Shown here: piece after piece, positions 1 through 8,750 of the stretch
Layout of the letters: every line of letters begins with the position of its first letter
Position numbering within the stretch: the stretch's first letter is position 1
Assembly (NCBI RefSeq): GCF_000193205.1
Contig: NC_015278.1
Coordinates: 1,488,001-1,552,000, forward strand
Length of the DNA stretch: 64,000 nucleotides
Direction of reading: 5' to 3'
DNA from: Aerococcus sp. Group 1
GTDB taxonomy: Bacteria; Bacillota; Bacilli; Lactobacillales; Aerococcaceae
The notes under the pieces: model-generated
What the model saw: the letters and a program-made list of their open reading frames with translations, nothing else
Database searches by the model: none
What the model was told of the DNA's origin: nothing
Program-made: the position numbers and the translations under genes

Positions 1-377
1 CGAATATAGGCAACTTCATCGATCTTGGGCAAAATATCCATGACCATTTCCCCTATTAGGGTTGAAGGCACCTCGTTTTGTCCTTTTTGCCGAATGTCCG
101 ATTCGATATTCTTAACCACTTCTTCTAAGGTCTCTAGGGCGATTGGCCGTTTTTCACAGGACCTCACTAAGCCCCGTAATAATTTTTCTTTGGAAAATTC
201 TTCCCGGGTACCATCCCGCTTGATAACCAGTAAAGGCATCTTTTCTACCCGTTCAAAGGTCGTGAAGCGAAAATCACATTGCGTACATAGGCGTCGCCTT
301 CTTATCGATGTGTTTTCCTCCACAGGCCGACTATCGATTACCTTCGTATTATTATCTTGACATCTGGGGCAGCGCAC
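1..377 (-). CDS. nrdR: NrdR transcriptional repressor (3' end cut by window edge)
   Basis: Represses ribonucleotide reductase genes in response to ATP/dATP. Translated by eye from a GTG start at 377, preceded by a GGAAGGTGA ribosome site. The N-terminus is a zinc ribbon (MRCPRCQ, then CTQC about 25 residues later), followed by an ATP-cone region ([16 protein letters not shown]). About 125 codons are present, against a usual ~150, so the last ~25 residues lie beyond base 1. It follows coaE on the same strand, the usual Firmicute order (mutM-coaE-nrdR-dnaB-dnaI). Identity is seen directly; regulation of specific targets is family knowledge. Confidence 0.93.
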   Translation of the reverse strand, partial: MRCPRCQDNNTKVIDSRPVEENTSIRRRRLCTQCDFRFTTFERVEKMPLLVIKRDGTREEFSKEKLLRGLVRSCEKRPIALETLEEVVKNIESDIRQKGQNEVPSTLIGEMVMDILPKIDEVAYI

Positions 378-422
378 AATATTCACCTTCCTTGGACATT
401 TTCTAAAATATTTCTTTTATTA

Positions 423-431
423 ATTATAGCA
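423..431 (-). promoter_or_regulatory. Extended -10 promoter candidate for nrdR
   Basis: The minus strand reads TGCTATAAT, an extended -10 with a perfect TATAAT, 46 bases before the nrdR GTG start. No good -35 is visible, as expected for extended -10 promoters. It suggests nrdR is also transcribed independently of coaE. Confidence 0.5.
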
Positions 432-477
432 CAGTTTAAAGGCGGAAGGATAAGGGGCAAAATCCAGCTTGGTCAGC

Positions 478-1086
478 TTATTTTATGGCTTGAAAGCCTT
501 GGATGCTCAACCAGGCCTCGACTTGCTTTTCCGTTTGCTGGATGCTGCCCTGGTTATCAATCACAATATCTGCCCAGCGGAGTTTCTGTTCAATATTATA
601 TTGAGACAGCATGCGGTCAAAGGCCTCGTCTTCACTTAAATTATCCCGGTCCATCAGTCGTTGCAATTGAATGCTTTCTGGAACATAGACCAACATCACC
701 GCATCACAAGCGTCCTGGTACTTGGTCTCATAAAGTAAAGGAATATCCAAAACAATCAATTGATGGCCCTGGTCTTGGTAAGACTGGGCTTGGTCGTTGA
801 CCCAGTCATAGATATAAGGCAAGAGCAGTTGATTAAGAGCTTTGAGTTGATCCTTATCTGTAAAGACCACATCCCCTAATTTCTTCCGGTTAAGGGTGCC
901 ATTTGGAAAGAGAAAATCCTCTCCAAAATGCTCTTTTATAGCTTGTAAACCCTGTGTTCCCGGCTCAACGACAGCTCGAGCCCCCAGGTCTGCATCCACT
1001 ACCGGAAAACCAACTTTTTTAAAATAATTACTAACAGTAGATTTTCCCGTAGCAATTGACCCTGTTAATCCTAAGCGAAAAGTCAT
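478..1086 (-). CDS. coaE: Dephospho-CoA kinase
   Basis: Catalyses the last step of coenzyme A synthesis, ATP-dependent 3'-phosphorylation of dephospho-CoA, in the cytoplasm. 202 residues, normal for the family. A P-loop (GLTGSIATGKST) sits at residues ~7-18, followed by the substrate-region motif VVDADLGARAVVEPG at ~30-44. The ATG start at 1086 has GGGAGTG upstream. It lies 13 bases after the mutM stop and is probably co-transcribed with it. Confidence 0.96.
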   Translation of the reverse strand: MTFRLGLTGSIATGKSTVSNYFKKVGFPVVDADLGARAVVEPGTQGLQAIKEHFGEDFLFPNGTLNRKKLGDVVFTDKDQLKALNQLLLPYIYDWVNDQAQSYQDQGHQLIVLDIPLLYETKYQDACDAVMLVYVPESIQLQRLMDRDNLSEDEAFDRMLSQYNIEQKLRWADIVIDNQGSIQQTEKQVEAWLSIQGFQAIK

Positions 1087-1099
1087 TCATACACTCCCT

Positions 1100-1911
1100 T
1101 TATTTCTGACAATTGGGACAAAAATGCGTCCCTCGCTGTCCTAACTTAATTTTCTCAATGGTTCTTCCACAATTTAAACAGGCTTGGCCCTGGCGCTGGT
1201 AAACCTTGAGATAATTTTGATATTGACCGTCCTCCCCTAAAGTGTTCTGATAGGTCCGCACACTAGAGCCGCCTAAGTCTACCGCTCGATTCAGTATATC
1301 TCGCATGGCTTCTAATAGGAGCAAGGTCTCTTGGTCAGTCAACGAATTGGCTGGCCGACCTGGATAAATTTCCGCTTGAAATAGAGATTCATCAGCATAA
1401 ATATTACCAATGCCGGCAATTTTTTGCTGGTCCAGTATTAATGATTTAATGGGTCGCTTGGATGCCGCTAATATTTTTTGGAATTGATCCAAGTTAATAT
1501 CCCAGGGTTCTGGACCGAGTTTTAAATTTTTAATAGCTTGGGGCATATCTTGACGAGAAAATAAGGATATCCGACCAAATTTACGCACATCATGATAGCG
1601 TAGGTCCCTGCCATCACGCAAGTGACAGATGAGGTGACTATGCTTTAAAATTGGCGTCTGCCTATCGCAGACAAAATACTTGCCTTCCATCCGCAGATGG
1701 CTAATCCAGGCGCAATCGCTCCAATAAAAAACAGGTATTTTCCATAACGGTCGACTCGTTCAAAGGTCTCCCCTTGCATGGCTTGGCGAAAGACCTGGGC
1801 TGGACAATTAATAATCTTTGCCCATTTTACTTCCACATCCTGTATTTGGGCTTGAGGAAGGACTCTATTAAGCCCCTGTCTCACATTTTCTACTTCAGGT
1901 AACTCTGGCAT
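1100..1911 (-). pseudogene. mutM: Formamidopyrimidine-DNA glycosylase MutM/Fpg, frameshifted
   Basis: Normally removes 8-oxoguanine from DNA. The N-terminal part (from ATG 1911) begins MPELPEVENVRQGL, which carries the catalytic Pro2 and Glu3. The C-terminal part, in another frame, starts with SHLRMEGKY and ends in the zinc finger (CLNCGRTIEKIKL then HFCPNCQK). The frames part at about 1702-1705: the upstream frame reads PGLAICGW where the family has an ISHLRM-type segment. Restoring one base gives ~270 residues, the usual Fpg length. A 7-base deletion between direct AGCCATC copies would explain it equally well. It is either a true mutant allele or a sequence error; both halves are otherwise well conserved. 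Confidence 0.88.
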
Positions 1912-1992
1912 TAACTAGCCTCCTTCATCCCGCTAAAACACTGTTAGCAGTCTAACTTATTCTAATCAAACAATAACCATAAATAAAGTAAA

Positions 1993-2057
1993 GAGTGCGA
2001 CGGATGCGCCAAAGGACGAAAACGCTAGGCATACTATATCCTCAGATTCGAACAGCT
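1993..2057 (+). repeat. Short copy of a dispersed intergenic repeat
   Basis: The 307-base gap between polA and mutM holds no gene. It contains a block beginning GAGTGCGAC and including GCATACTATATC and TTCGAACAGCT. The same words occur near 27798-27950 and, inverted, near 62240-62326. Conserved words in the same order in three unrelated gaps indicate a repeat family. Confidence 0.6.
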
Positions 2058-2066
2058 AAAACAAAA

Positions 2067-2106
2067 AAACGAAGAGAGAAGCGTATTCAATAGTCTCCCT
2101 TCGTTT
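2067..2106 (-). terminator. Rho-independent terminator after polA
   Basis: A 13-base stem (12 of 13 paired, arms 2067-2079 and 2094-2106) is followed on the minus strand by TTTTTTTGTTTT. It lies 110 bases past the polA stop. Confidence 0.8.
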
Positions 2107-2218
2107 ATGAAAATGCCAGCAAAGCTAATTTTTAAATTAGGTTTTACTCCCTTTATTTGAAGGGCTTTGAACTCCTGTCCCAGCCTATCTTCTCTATTAA
2201 AACCTTTCTTAGATTTTC

Positions 2219-4885
2219 CTACTTGGCATCATACCAAGTGGACCCATAGTTACTATCAACAATTAATGGGACGTCTAAGGAAACTGCATTTTCCATGACG
2301 TCTTTAACTAAGGCAGCTAGGTCTTCTAAGTCCTCTTTGGCTACTTCAAAAATTAACTCATCGTGGACTTGGAGGAGGAGATTTGCCTGAAGTTGATGTT
2401 CCTTTAAGGCTTGATCCATCTCAACCATGGCTACCTTAATAATATCGGCTGCCGTCCCTTGAATTGGCGAATTCATTGCGGTTCTTTCGGCAAAGGACCT
2501 AACATTATAATTTTTAGCCTTTAAGTCAGGAAGGTAGCGACGGCGGTTAAAGAGGGTTTTAGCGTATCCAGCCTCACGGGCGATTTCCACACTCTTATCC
2601 ATATATTCAGCCACTTTAGGATAAATTTCAAAATATTTATCAATAAAGGCTTTGGCCTCTTGACGAGAAATCGAAAGGTTTTGACTGAGACCATAGTCAC
2701 TAATCCCGTAAACAATTCCAAAATTGACTGCCTTGGCTTGACGTCTTTCATCCTTACTAATGTCCTTTTCATCTTTATGGAAGACTTTGGCCGCTGTAGC
2801 GGTGTGGATATCCTTATTTTCTTTAAAGGCTTCTTGAAGATGAGGGTCACCAGAAACATGGGCAAGGACACGTAATTCAATTTGCGAATAGTCCGATGAG
2901 AAAATGACCCAGTCCGGATGAGAAGGCACAAAGGCTTGGCGAATTTTACGCCCCTCTTCGGTACGGATAGGAATATTTTGTAAGTTCGGATCAGCTGAAC
3001 TTAAGCGTCCGGTAGTGGTTAGGGTTTGAATGAAACGACTGTGTACCTTGCCATCTTGGTGGATATAATCGAGGATCCCTTGAACATAAGTGGATTGAAG
3101 CTTAGCTAATTGGCGATAGGCTAGGATCAAATCAATGATGGGCACCCCTTGTAATTTTTCCAATTCAGATTGGGCCGTTGAATAGTTACCAGACTTGGTT
3201 TTCTTGCCACCCTTTAGTCCCATATCTTCAAAGAGAACCTTGCTCAGCTGTTGGGTGGAATTAATATTAAATTCAACCCCGGCTTCCCGGTAGATTTCTT
3301 CTTGCAGCTGGTCAAGTTGCTCTTCATAAGACTGGGATAAACCTACCAGCCTGCTGCGGTCAACGGAAATCCCCATAATTTCCATTTTAGCTAGAACTTG
3401 GGCTAGAGGGAGTTCAATTTTTCGGTAAAGTTCGACCATCTCATCCGCTTCTAGGCGATCTTTAATAATCGGTAGTAGGTCATTAATAACAGATACCTTA
3501 GCTACCAGGTGGTCATAAAGACGAGTTTTATCTTCAGGAACCGCCACTTTCTTGCCTTTCCCATAGACTTCACTATCATAGGCTAGATAATCCAAATTGA
3601 ATTCTCGGGCCACATTAGCCACATCGCCACTTAAATCACGGGCATGGATGAGATAGGAAGCGATAAGGACATCATCACTAACCCCCTCTAAGTCCATCCC
3701 CAAGCCTTTTAAGATCACTTGGCTTCGCTTAGCATCATAGAGGACCTTTTTAGCATGGGGATCTTCTATCCAATTTTTAAAAGCTTGGCTTTCCCTCACC
3801 AGGTCTGGTGAGGCCAAGTAGATATGATCCTTATTCCCCCAAACAACGTAGATTAACTTCCCTTCATGGTAATTATTCTCGAACATTTCTAGGTAGAGGG
3901 CTGTTTGGTCTTGGGTGAAATGCTTAGCCTCAAGTTGGTCAAGGACTTGATAATCAGGGACTTCCCAGCTAGAATCCTCTAATTCAAAGTCAGCGTCAGC
4001 CCCAGAGTTAGCTAAGAATTTTTCCATAAATTGCTTGAAGTTCATCTCACGATAAAAGTTAACCAAATCTTGAGCCTGAATGCCTTGGCATTTTAAGTCT
4101 GCCAGGGATTTTTCAACTGGAGCATCAAGAATAATTCGGGCTAATTTTTTGGATAAAAAGGCTTGATCCTTATCCTTGACTAAGTTTTCCTTACGTTTTT
4201 TCCCGGAGACTTGATCGATATTAGCATAGACCTCTTCCATGGAACCAAATTCCTGGACTAGTTTCAAGGCGGTCTTCTCCCCAATTCCAGTCACACCAGG
4301 ATAATTATCGGAATTATCGCCCATCAACCCCTTAACATCAATGAGTTGTTCAGGGCTGATTCCTTGGTCTGCTTGGATGGATTGAGGAGTATAGGAATCA
4401 ATATTAGTCACTCCCTTACGGTTAATATCTACCCTAACCTGGTCCCTAGCCAGTTGAATCAAATCCTTATCGCCAGAGATAATCACGACATCCATACCAG
4501 CCTCTGCGCCTCTTTGGGACAGGGTACCAATGATATCATCCGCTTCATAATTAGCTAATTCATAGTGGGCAATACCAAATGCATCCAACAACTTATTAAA
4601 ATAAGGCATCTGTTCTACAAATTCTTGCGGCGTTTTATCCCTGCCACCCTTGTATTCAGGATAATATGCCGTCCGAAAGGTGGTCTTACCAGCATCCCAA
4701 GCCACCAGGGCATGGCTAGGCTTTTCTTTTTCTAAGACGTGGGTCAACATCAAGTGAAAAGCATATAGGGCATTGGTATGTAGGCCTTTATTATTTTTAA
4801 AACGATTTAAATCATGCATGGCAAAGAAAGCCCGAAAGGCTAATGATGAGCCATCGAATAGCAATAATTTTTCTTGCTTGGACAA
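2219..4885 (-). CDS. polA: DNA polymerase I
   Basis: Fills gaps and removes RNA primers during replication and repair. 888 residues: 5'-nuclease domain at ~1-290 (LLLFDGSSLAFRAFF, helix-hairpin-helix GLMGDNSDNYPGVTGIGEKTA), a vestigial 3'-5' exonuclease region at ~310-480, and a family A polymerase domain with motif A SSDYSQIELRVLAH and motif C QVHDELIFEV. The proofreading carboxylates are not obvious, as in many Firmicute PolA proteins. The start is TTG at 4885, decided by AAGGAG eight bases upstream; no in-frame ATG is better placed. Confidence 0.97.
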   Translation of the reverse strand: MSKQEKLLLFDGSSLAFRAFFAMHDLNRFKNNKGLHTNALYAFHLMLTHVLEKEKPSHALVAWDAGKTTFRTAYYPEYKGGRDKTPQEFVEQMPYFNKLLDAFGIAHYELANYEADDIIGTLSQRGAEAGMDVVIISGDKDLIQLARDQVRVDINRKGVTNIDSYTPQSIQADQGISPEQLIDVKGLMGDNSDNYPGVTGIGEKTALKLVQEFGSMEEVYANIDQVSGKKRKENLVKDKDQAFLSKKLARIILDAPVEKSLADLKCQGIQAQDLVNFYREMNFKQFMEKFLANSGADADFELEDSSWEVPDYQVLDQLEAKHFTQDQTALYLEMFENNYHEGKLIYVVWGNKDHIYLASPDLVRESQAFKNWIEDPHAKKVLYDAKRSQVILKGLGMDLEGVSDDVLIASYLIHARDLSGDVANVAREFNLDYLAYDSEVYGKGKKVAVPEDKTRLYDHLVAKVSVINDLLPIIKDRLEADEMVELYRKIELPLAQVLAKMEIMGISVDRSRLVGLSQSYEEQLDQLQEEIYREAGVEFNINSTQQLSKVLFEDMGLKGGKKTKSGNYSTAQSELEKLQGVPIIDLILAYRQLAKLQSTYVQGILDYIHQDGKVHSRFIQTLTTTGRLSSADPNLQNIPIRTEEGRKIRQAFVPSHPDWVIFSSDYSQIELRVLAHVSGDPHLQEAFKENKDIHTATAAKVFHKDEKDISKDERRQAKAVNFGIVYGISDYGLSQNLSISRQEAKAFIDKYFEIYPKVAEYMDKSVEIAREAGYAKTLFNRRRYLPDLKAKNYNVRSFAERTAMNSPIQGTAADIIKVAMVEMDQALKEHQLQANLLLQVHDELIFEVAKEDLEDLAALVKDVMENAVSLDVPLIVDSNYGSTWYDAK

Positions 4886-4905
4886 GTTGATTCTCCTTTA
4901 CAATC

Positions 4906-5321
4906 TTAATGGTCCATATATTGGGGAAGAACGGTTAGCATGGCATCCATAACATTTTTTCTCCCGTGGTTTCATTATTAGTAATGACATGAATAGTGAG
5001 GTAGCCCTTCAATTCATCAACTCTTAAAATTTCAAAATGAAAGGTCAGGGTCACATGATGATAGATGGGATTATTAATCGTAAAATTCAATTCCACCAAA
5101 TCTGAATGGGGGCCAGGGAATTGACCTGAAACTGTCCGTGTTACGGCTCCAATTAGAGCAATAGGCGGAATCTGGGCGCCCTCCTTACCAGGTAAATAAA
5201 GGGGATTATGATCATCCGTTACTCCCATGTAGAGCATGATATCGCGTTCACGAAAAGATTCCGTTGTGGAAAAAGTATCGCCCACTTGAAATCTTCTTTT
5301 CTGATTTTGCTTTTCTTCCAT
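4906..5321 (-). pseudogene. MaoC-like hotdog-fold protein, probably frameshifted near the 3' end
   Basis: Small hotdog-fold protein of the MaoC dehydratase type (RFQVGDTFSTTESFRERDIMLYMGVTDDHNPLY, with the D-x-N-P-L-Y motif). Substrate unknown. As sequenced, the frame ends at 4935 with TGEKMLWMPC. Adding one A to the A6 run (T4955-T4960 on the plus strand) gives TGEKNVMDAMLTVLPQYMDH and a stop at 4906-4908, 20 bases before polA. That tail looks more natural for the fold, so a one-base loss is likely. A second MaoC-like gene lies at 47573-48025. Confidence 0.7.
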
Positions 5322-5362
5322 TAGCCACCACTCTTCTCCCTTATATTTTAAGTATTTCTTTT

Positions 5363-5391
5363 ATTTTAGCAAAAGCAAGCCCAGTTGACAA
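5363..5391 (-). promoter_or_regulatory. Promoter for the MaoC-polA-mutM-coaE cluster
   Basis: On the minus strand TTGTCA (5386-5391), a 17-base spacer ending in TGC, then TAAAAT (5363-5368). It lies about 40 bases before the MaoC-like start. Confidence 0.7.
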
Positions 5392-5434
5392 AAAGCCTAG
5401 CTAGACAAAAATAAAAGCCAATGATTAAAAAGCC

Positions 5435-5470
5435 TGACCAAACTGGCTAGGTCAGCGATGACTTATAGAC
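5435..5470 (-). terminator. Probable terminator after the LysM glucosaminidase
   Basis: On the minus strand CTGACC and GGTCAG pair around a ten-base loop and are followed by GCTTTTTAAT, ~40 bases beyond the gene's stop. The stem is short, so confidence is moderate. Confidence 0.5.
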
Positions 5471-5501
5471 AGTGGTCAGACTTTTCAGATATTTTTATAT
5501 T

Positions 5502-7223
5502 TTATTGTGGAATAACCAATTGTTGGCCAGGTAAAATCAATGAGTTGGCCTTTAATTGATTGGCTGCCAGTAATTGGTTTAAGGAAACCCCATGGTTAAG
5601 TGCAATTCGATATAAGTTATCACCGGCCTTAATTTGATAAGTATTGGCCGCTTGAACTTGACTGACTGGCTTAGGGCTGGCTGGCCTTTGACTAGGAGTT
5701 GGTGCACTAGTTGCTTGACTAGCACTTACTCCTGATTTAGCTGTGGGTTGATAAGCAGCTTTAGCCGCTAAATTCAATTTTTGCCCTACATAAATCGCAT
5801 TAGAAGTTAAGCCGTTCATTTCTTTTAACTGATTCACAGTCAGGCCTTGGTTACGGGCAATGCGGTAGAGTGTGTCCCCAGCTTGGACTTGGTAGACCCC
5901 TGCCTGACTACCATTATGACTTGGTCTTGGGTTATTGGCAGATGGGCTATTGTTAGATGGCTTATGACTGCCTTGGCTAGTTTGGTTAGTAAAGACTTGG
6001 CCTGGATAAATGAAATTCGAAGTTAAGCCATACTTAGCCTTTAAAGTATCCACAGTCATACCCAAGTGCCGTGCCACTGTCCACAAGCCGTCCCCAGCTT
6101 GGACGGTGTAAGACTTGTAGCCTGCATTGCTTTGACCTTGAGATTGCTTATTGGTATTTGTCACTACTGGGCTAGCTGAGTTTTGTTTTTGCCCAGGAGC
6201 ATAGAGAACCTGACCAGGGTAGATAAAGTTAGAAGTTAAGCCATTAGCAGCTTTAACTGCTTCAATGGTCGTTCCCAAGTTCTTAGCAACCGTCCACAAA
6301 CCATCGCCAGCTTGGACCCTATAGGATTGTTTGGCAGACTGAGCGGGCTTAGCAGCAGGGCTAGAAGGCCTTACTGGTGAGCCCGTGTTTGCCTTAGCTG
6401 GACTGGATGAGCTTGCCCCGGCGTAAAGGACTTGCCCCGGGTAAATCAGGTTGGAACTGAGGCCGTTAGCTAGTTTGACTGCCTCAATACTAGTTCCCAG
6501 TTGGCGAGCTACTGTCCATAGGCCGTCACCAGGTCTCACCACATAGGACCGTCCGCCTGGTTGAGCTGTAGGCGTGCTTACTTGGCTGGAATTCGTTTGC
6601 TTGTTGCTAAACGTTTTCCCTGGCGTATCGTATTGGCTTAAATTATTCTTAGCGATAATGCTATTTAACTTGCTGCCATAGGAAGTATCAGTTGCATAGC
6701 GACCGGTTAACCAAGCCGTGGCATCCTTATAGGAATTAGTGTTACTCTTCCAGGCCCCACTATAGAAATTAGGGTTCCAAGAAGTCCCATTCTTTAATAC
6801 ACCCACATAATCGATGAGGGATTCCCGGTAAGATGGATACATCCGAAAGCCATCATTAATTTGATAATAATTTCCGCGACCATCATCCTCTAGGGTGTTA
6901 AAATTAGCCGTTTTCCCTCTATAATTACCCTTGATACCAAAGAGATTATTATAGGGTGCTTGAGATAAGCGGCTAGATCCCCAGCCTGATTCTAAGGCTG
7001 CTTGTGCCATCATCACAGAAGCATAAAGGTCATTTTGATTGGCTAAGTCGTAGGCGTAAGGTAAAATTTTATTAAGAAAATTATTACTAGTAGGTGCCAA
7101 AGTCGTTGCTTGGACGGGTGTATAGTTTGCCAATGCATCGGCCCCAGCAATAGCAACTACGGAGCTCAATAAAACCGCACTGGTCTTAATAAGTTTCTTG
7201 GACTTTTCTTGATGACCTGTCAT
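5502..7223 (-). CDS. Secreted peptidoglycan hydrolase: glucosaminidase domain plus five LysM repeats
   Basis: Cell-wall hydrolase of the AcmA/muramidase-2 type (GH73-like), expected to act in cell separation. 573 residues: signal peptide at ~1-39 (positively charged start, hydrophobic core, cleavage near VQA), then a glucosaminidase domain at ~45-200 with SVMMAQAALESGWGSSRLS holding the catalytic Glu and the NLFGIKG motif. Five LysM domains follow at ~225-573, each of the form Y-x-V-x-A/P-G-D-x-L, separated by Ser/Pro/Gln-rich linkers. Repeats 1-3 share GDGLWTVA and differ from 4-5 (GDTLYRIA, GDNLYRIA). Transcribed away from mnmM. Confidence 0.93.
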   Translation of the reverse strand: MTGHQEKSKKLIKTSAVLLSSVVAIAGADALANYTPVQATTLAPTSNNFLNKILPYAYDLANQNDLYASVMMAQAALESGWGSSRLSQAPYNNLFGIKGNYRGKTANFNTLEDDGRGNYYQINDGFRMYPSYRESLIDYVGVLKNGTSWNPNFYSGAWKSNTNSYKDATAWLTGRYATDTSYGSKLNSIIAKNNLSQYDTPGKTFSNKQTNSSQVSTPTAQPGGRSYVVRPGDGLWTVARQLGTSIEAVKLANGLSSNLIYPGQVLYAGASSSSPAKANTGSPVRPSSPAAKPAQSAKQSYRVQAGDGLWTVAKNLGTTIEAVKAANGLTSNFIYPGQVLYAPGQKQNSASPVVTNTNKQSQGQSNAGYKSYTVQAGDGLWTVARHLGMTVDTLKAKYGLTSNFIYPGQVFTNQTSQGSHKPSNNSPSANNPRPSHNGSQAGVYQVQAGDTLYRIARNQGLTVNQLKEMNGLTSNAIYVGQKLNLAAKAAYQPTAKSGVSASQATSAPTPSQRPASPKPVSQVQAANTYQIKAGDNLYRIALNHGVSLNQLLAANQLKANSLILPGQQLVIPQ

Positions 7224-7355
7224 AATATTAGAAATCCCCTCTCATCATCTAGAATTACTCATTAATAATTATAGTATAAATCGCGAGGAAAAAAATGCCT
7301 TTTAACAAAAGATGGGATTCTTAATATTCGTAATAATTTTGTAACATTCCTAGCG

Positions 7356-7361
7356 TATAAT
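7356..7361 (+). promoter_or_regulatory. -10 element for mnmM
   Basis: A perfect TATAAT 32 bases before the mnmM ATG. No clear -35 is visible, so only the -10 is proposed. Confidence 0.4.
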
Positions 7362-7393
7362 GTAAGCAATTCGATAGAATGCGAGGAAATTTT

Positions 7394-7960
7394 ATGTTAA
7401 AAAATGTGATCGAAGTCAGCCATCACATTATCAAAGGACATTTACAAACCGGCATGACCGCCTTAGACGCCACTATTGGCAATGGCCATGACACCTTACT
7501 CTTAGCTCAAATCGTTGGCCAGTCAGGCCAGGTTTATGGCTTTGACCTCCAAAAGCAAGCCATCAGAGCCACCCAAGCCCTATTAGAAAAACACCACTGT
7601 CAAGAGCAGGTGAGTCTTTACCATGACTCTCACGCTAAAATTTCTCAGTATCTTAAGGCTGATGACTACTTGGACCTGGTTATTTTTAACTTGGGTTACC
7701 TCCCTAAGGGAGATAAGAGCATTATTACCAAGCCCGAGTCGACAATCCCAGCTATCGAGTCTAGTCTTTCACGGTTAAATCCTGGCGGAATCCTCTTAGT
7801 AGCGGCCTACTTGGGCCATCCTGGGGGAAGAGAAGAAGCTTCGGCGATTCAAGACTTCCTCAGTCAAATCGACCAAGATCAGTATAGCGCTAGTCACTTT
7901 GAATTCCTTAACCAAAAGCACCTCCCCCCAAAATTATTTCTTGTCGAGAGGAGATCCTAG
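7394..7960 (+). CDS. mnmM: Class I SAM-dependent methyltransferase, MnmM/YtqB family
   Basis: Belongs to the family annotated as rRNA methylase-like and later shown in B. subtilis to methylate the wobble uridine side chain of tRNA (MnmM, formerly YtqB). 188 residues from the ATG at 7394, chosen because GAGGAAA lies just upstream; an earlier in-frame ATG at 7379 has no ribosome site. SAM-binding motif I is ALDATIGNGHDTLLLA, the acidic strand end is YGFDLQKQA, and the catalytic region is DLVIFNLGYLPKGDK. The stop abuts the next gene (one base between). Confidence 0.88.
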   Translation: MLKNVIEVSHHIIKGHLQTGMTALDATIGNGHDTLLLAQIVGQSGQVYGFDLQKQAIRATQALLEKHHCQEQVSLYHDSHAKISQYLKADDYLDLVIFNLGYLPKGDKSIITKPESTIPAIESSLSRLNPGGILLVAAYLGHPGGREEASAIQDFLSQIDQDQYSASHFEFLNQKHLPPKLFLVERRS

Positions 7961-7961
7961 T

Positions 7962-8750
7962 ATGAATAGAGTGAAATCCCTGTTAAAAATCTCCCAGCTG
8001 TCTTTTTCTTGGACGAATTTTTGTTTTCAATTTTCTTTGCTTTTATTAGCCTTCCTTCCTGGATTAAAAGCCCTCGGGTCAACCGAAATCATCAATTTTT
8101 ACGGCCTAGGCCTGGCTTTTATCTTTCAATGGCTTAACCAGGAACTCTTTTTACTCTTTAGCTTTGGCGAAAAGCATTCCCTGATCGGCCAGGCTAAGGC
8201 TTTACTCTTCATCGAATGTCTATGCTTTATAATCATTTTTTTAGTCGCCTTTTCTTTCGGGTGGTTGGCCCTAGTCCTAAGTATTCTTATCTGGCTTTTA
8301 ACTCATAGCCATATGATCAGCCAGCAGTGGACCCCTTATCTACCTATCATCGTCTATTCCGGACAATTATTATTAGTGAATAACCTGTTAGAATACTTAA
8401 ATTTTTCAACTTTTCTTACCGCATTTAGCCTGAGCTATTGGTTGATTTACTTAGGATTTCTGGCCTGTTTGACCCAATTAATAACAAAAGCTAAGAAAAG
8501 CTTGGTCCTTTGGGGAGCCTTGTTCCTTATTGTGGCGATCCCAGCCGCCATTTTCTTTAATCAAGACCAAGTCTCACTAGTGGTCGGGCTGATTCTCTTA
8601 AGTATTGTCTGTCTCATCAGTAAGCACTACCAAGAAAAAATAACTCCCATGAAAACTAACCCTCTTTGCCCCCAGCAAGAGGGTTTTAGCATCTTAAGAT
8701 CCCCCCTGAAAGCAGCCTGTATCACAGCAAACCTTGTTCTCTTAAACTGA
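7962..8750 (+). CDS. Polytopic membrane protein of unknown function; 3' end probably altered by a frameshift
   Basis: No family recognised. From the ATG at 7962 (GAGAGGAGA upstream) it encodes a very hydrophobic protein with about seven or eight membrane segments rich in Leu, Phe and Trp. It lies one base after mnmM and is surely co-transcribed. The open frame runs through a strong terminator hairpin (8658-8687) and into the end of radC. Adding one A to the A6 run at 8635-8640 would stop it at a TAA just before the hairpin, giving ~232 residues. I therefore suspect the last ~35 codons are not real. Confidence 0.7.
   Translation: MNRVKSLLKISQLSFSWTNFCFQFSLLLLAFLPGLKALGSTEIINFYGLGLAFIFQWLNQELFLLFSFGEKHSLIGQAKALLFIECLCFIIIFLVAFSFGWLALVLSILIWLLTHSHMISQQWTPYLPIIVYSGQLLLVNNLLEYLNFSTFLTAFSLSYWLIYLGFLACLTQLITKAKKSLVLWGALFLIVAIPAAIFFNQDQVSLVVGLILLSIVCLISKHYQEKITPMKTNPLCPQQEGFSILRSPLKAACITANLVLLN
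8658..8687 (+). terminator. Terminator after the mnmM operon
   Basis: Nine-base stem AACCCTCTT/AAGAGGGTT with a ten-base loop, followed by TT. It currently lies inside the open frame of the membrane-protein gene. Confidence 0.7.

Noticed and set aside
25..800. Two plus-strand open frames at the left edge
   Set aside because: They lie antisense to nrdR and coaE, which have clear motifs and ribosome sites.
2521..2931. 136-residue frame inside polA on the same strand
   Set aside because: It is a shifted-frame shadow of the polymerase domain, rich in Lys and Ser with no recognisable fold.
5502..6560. LysM coding repeats as a CRISPR or DNA tandem array
   Set aside because: The repeats are protein domains with diverged codons and long variable linkers.
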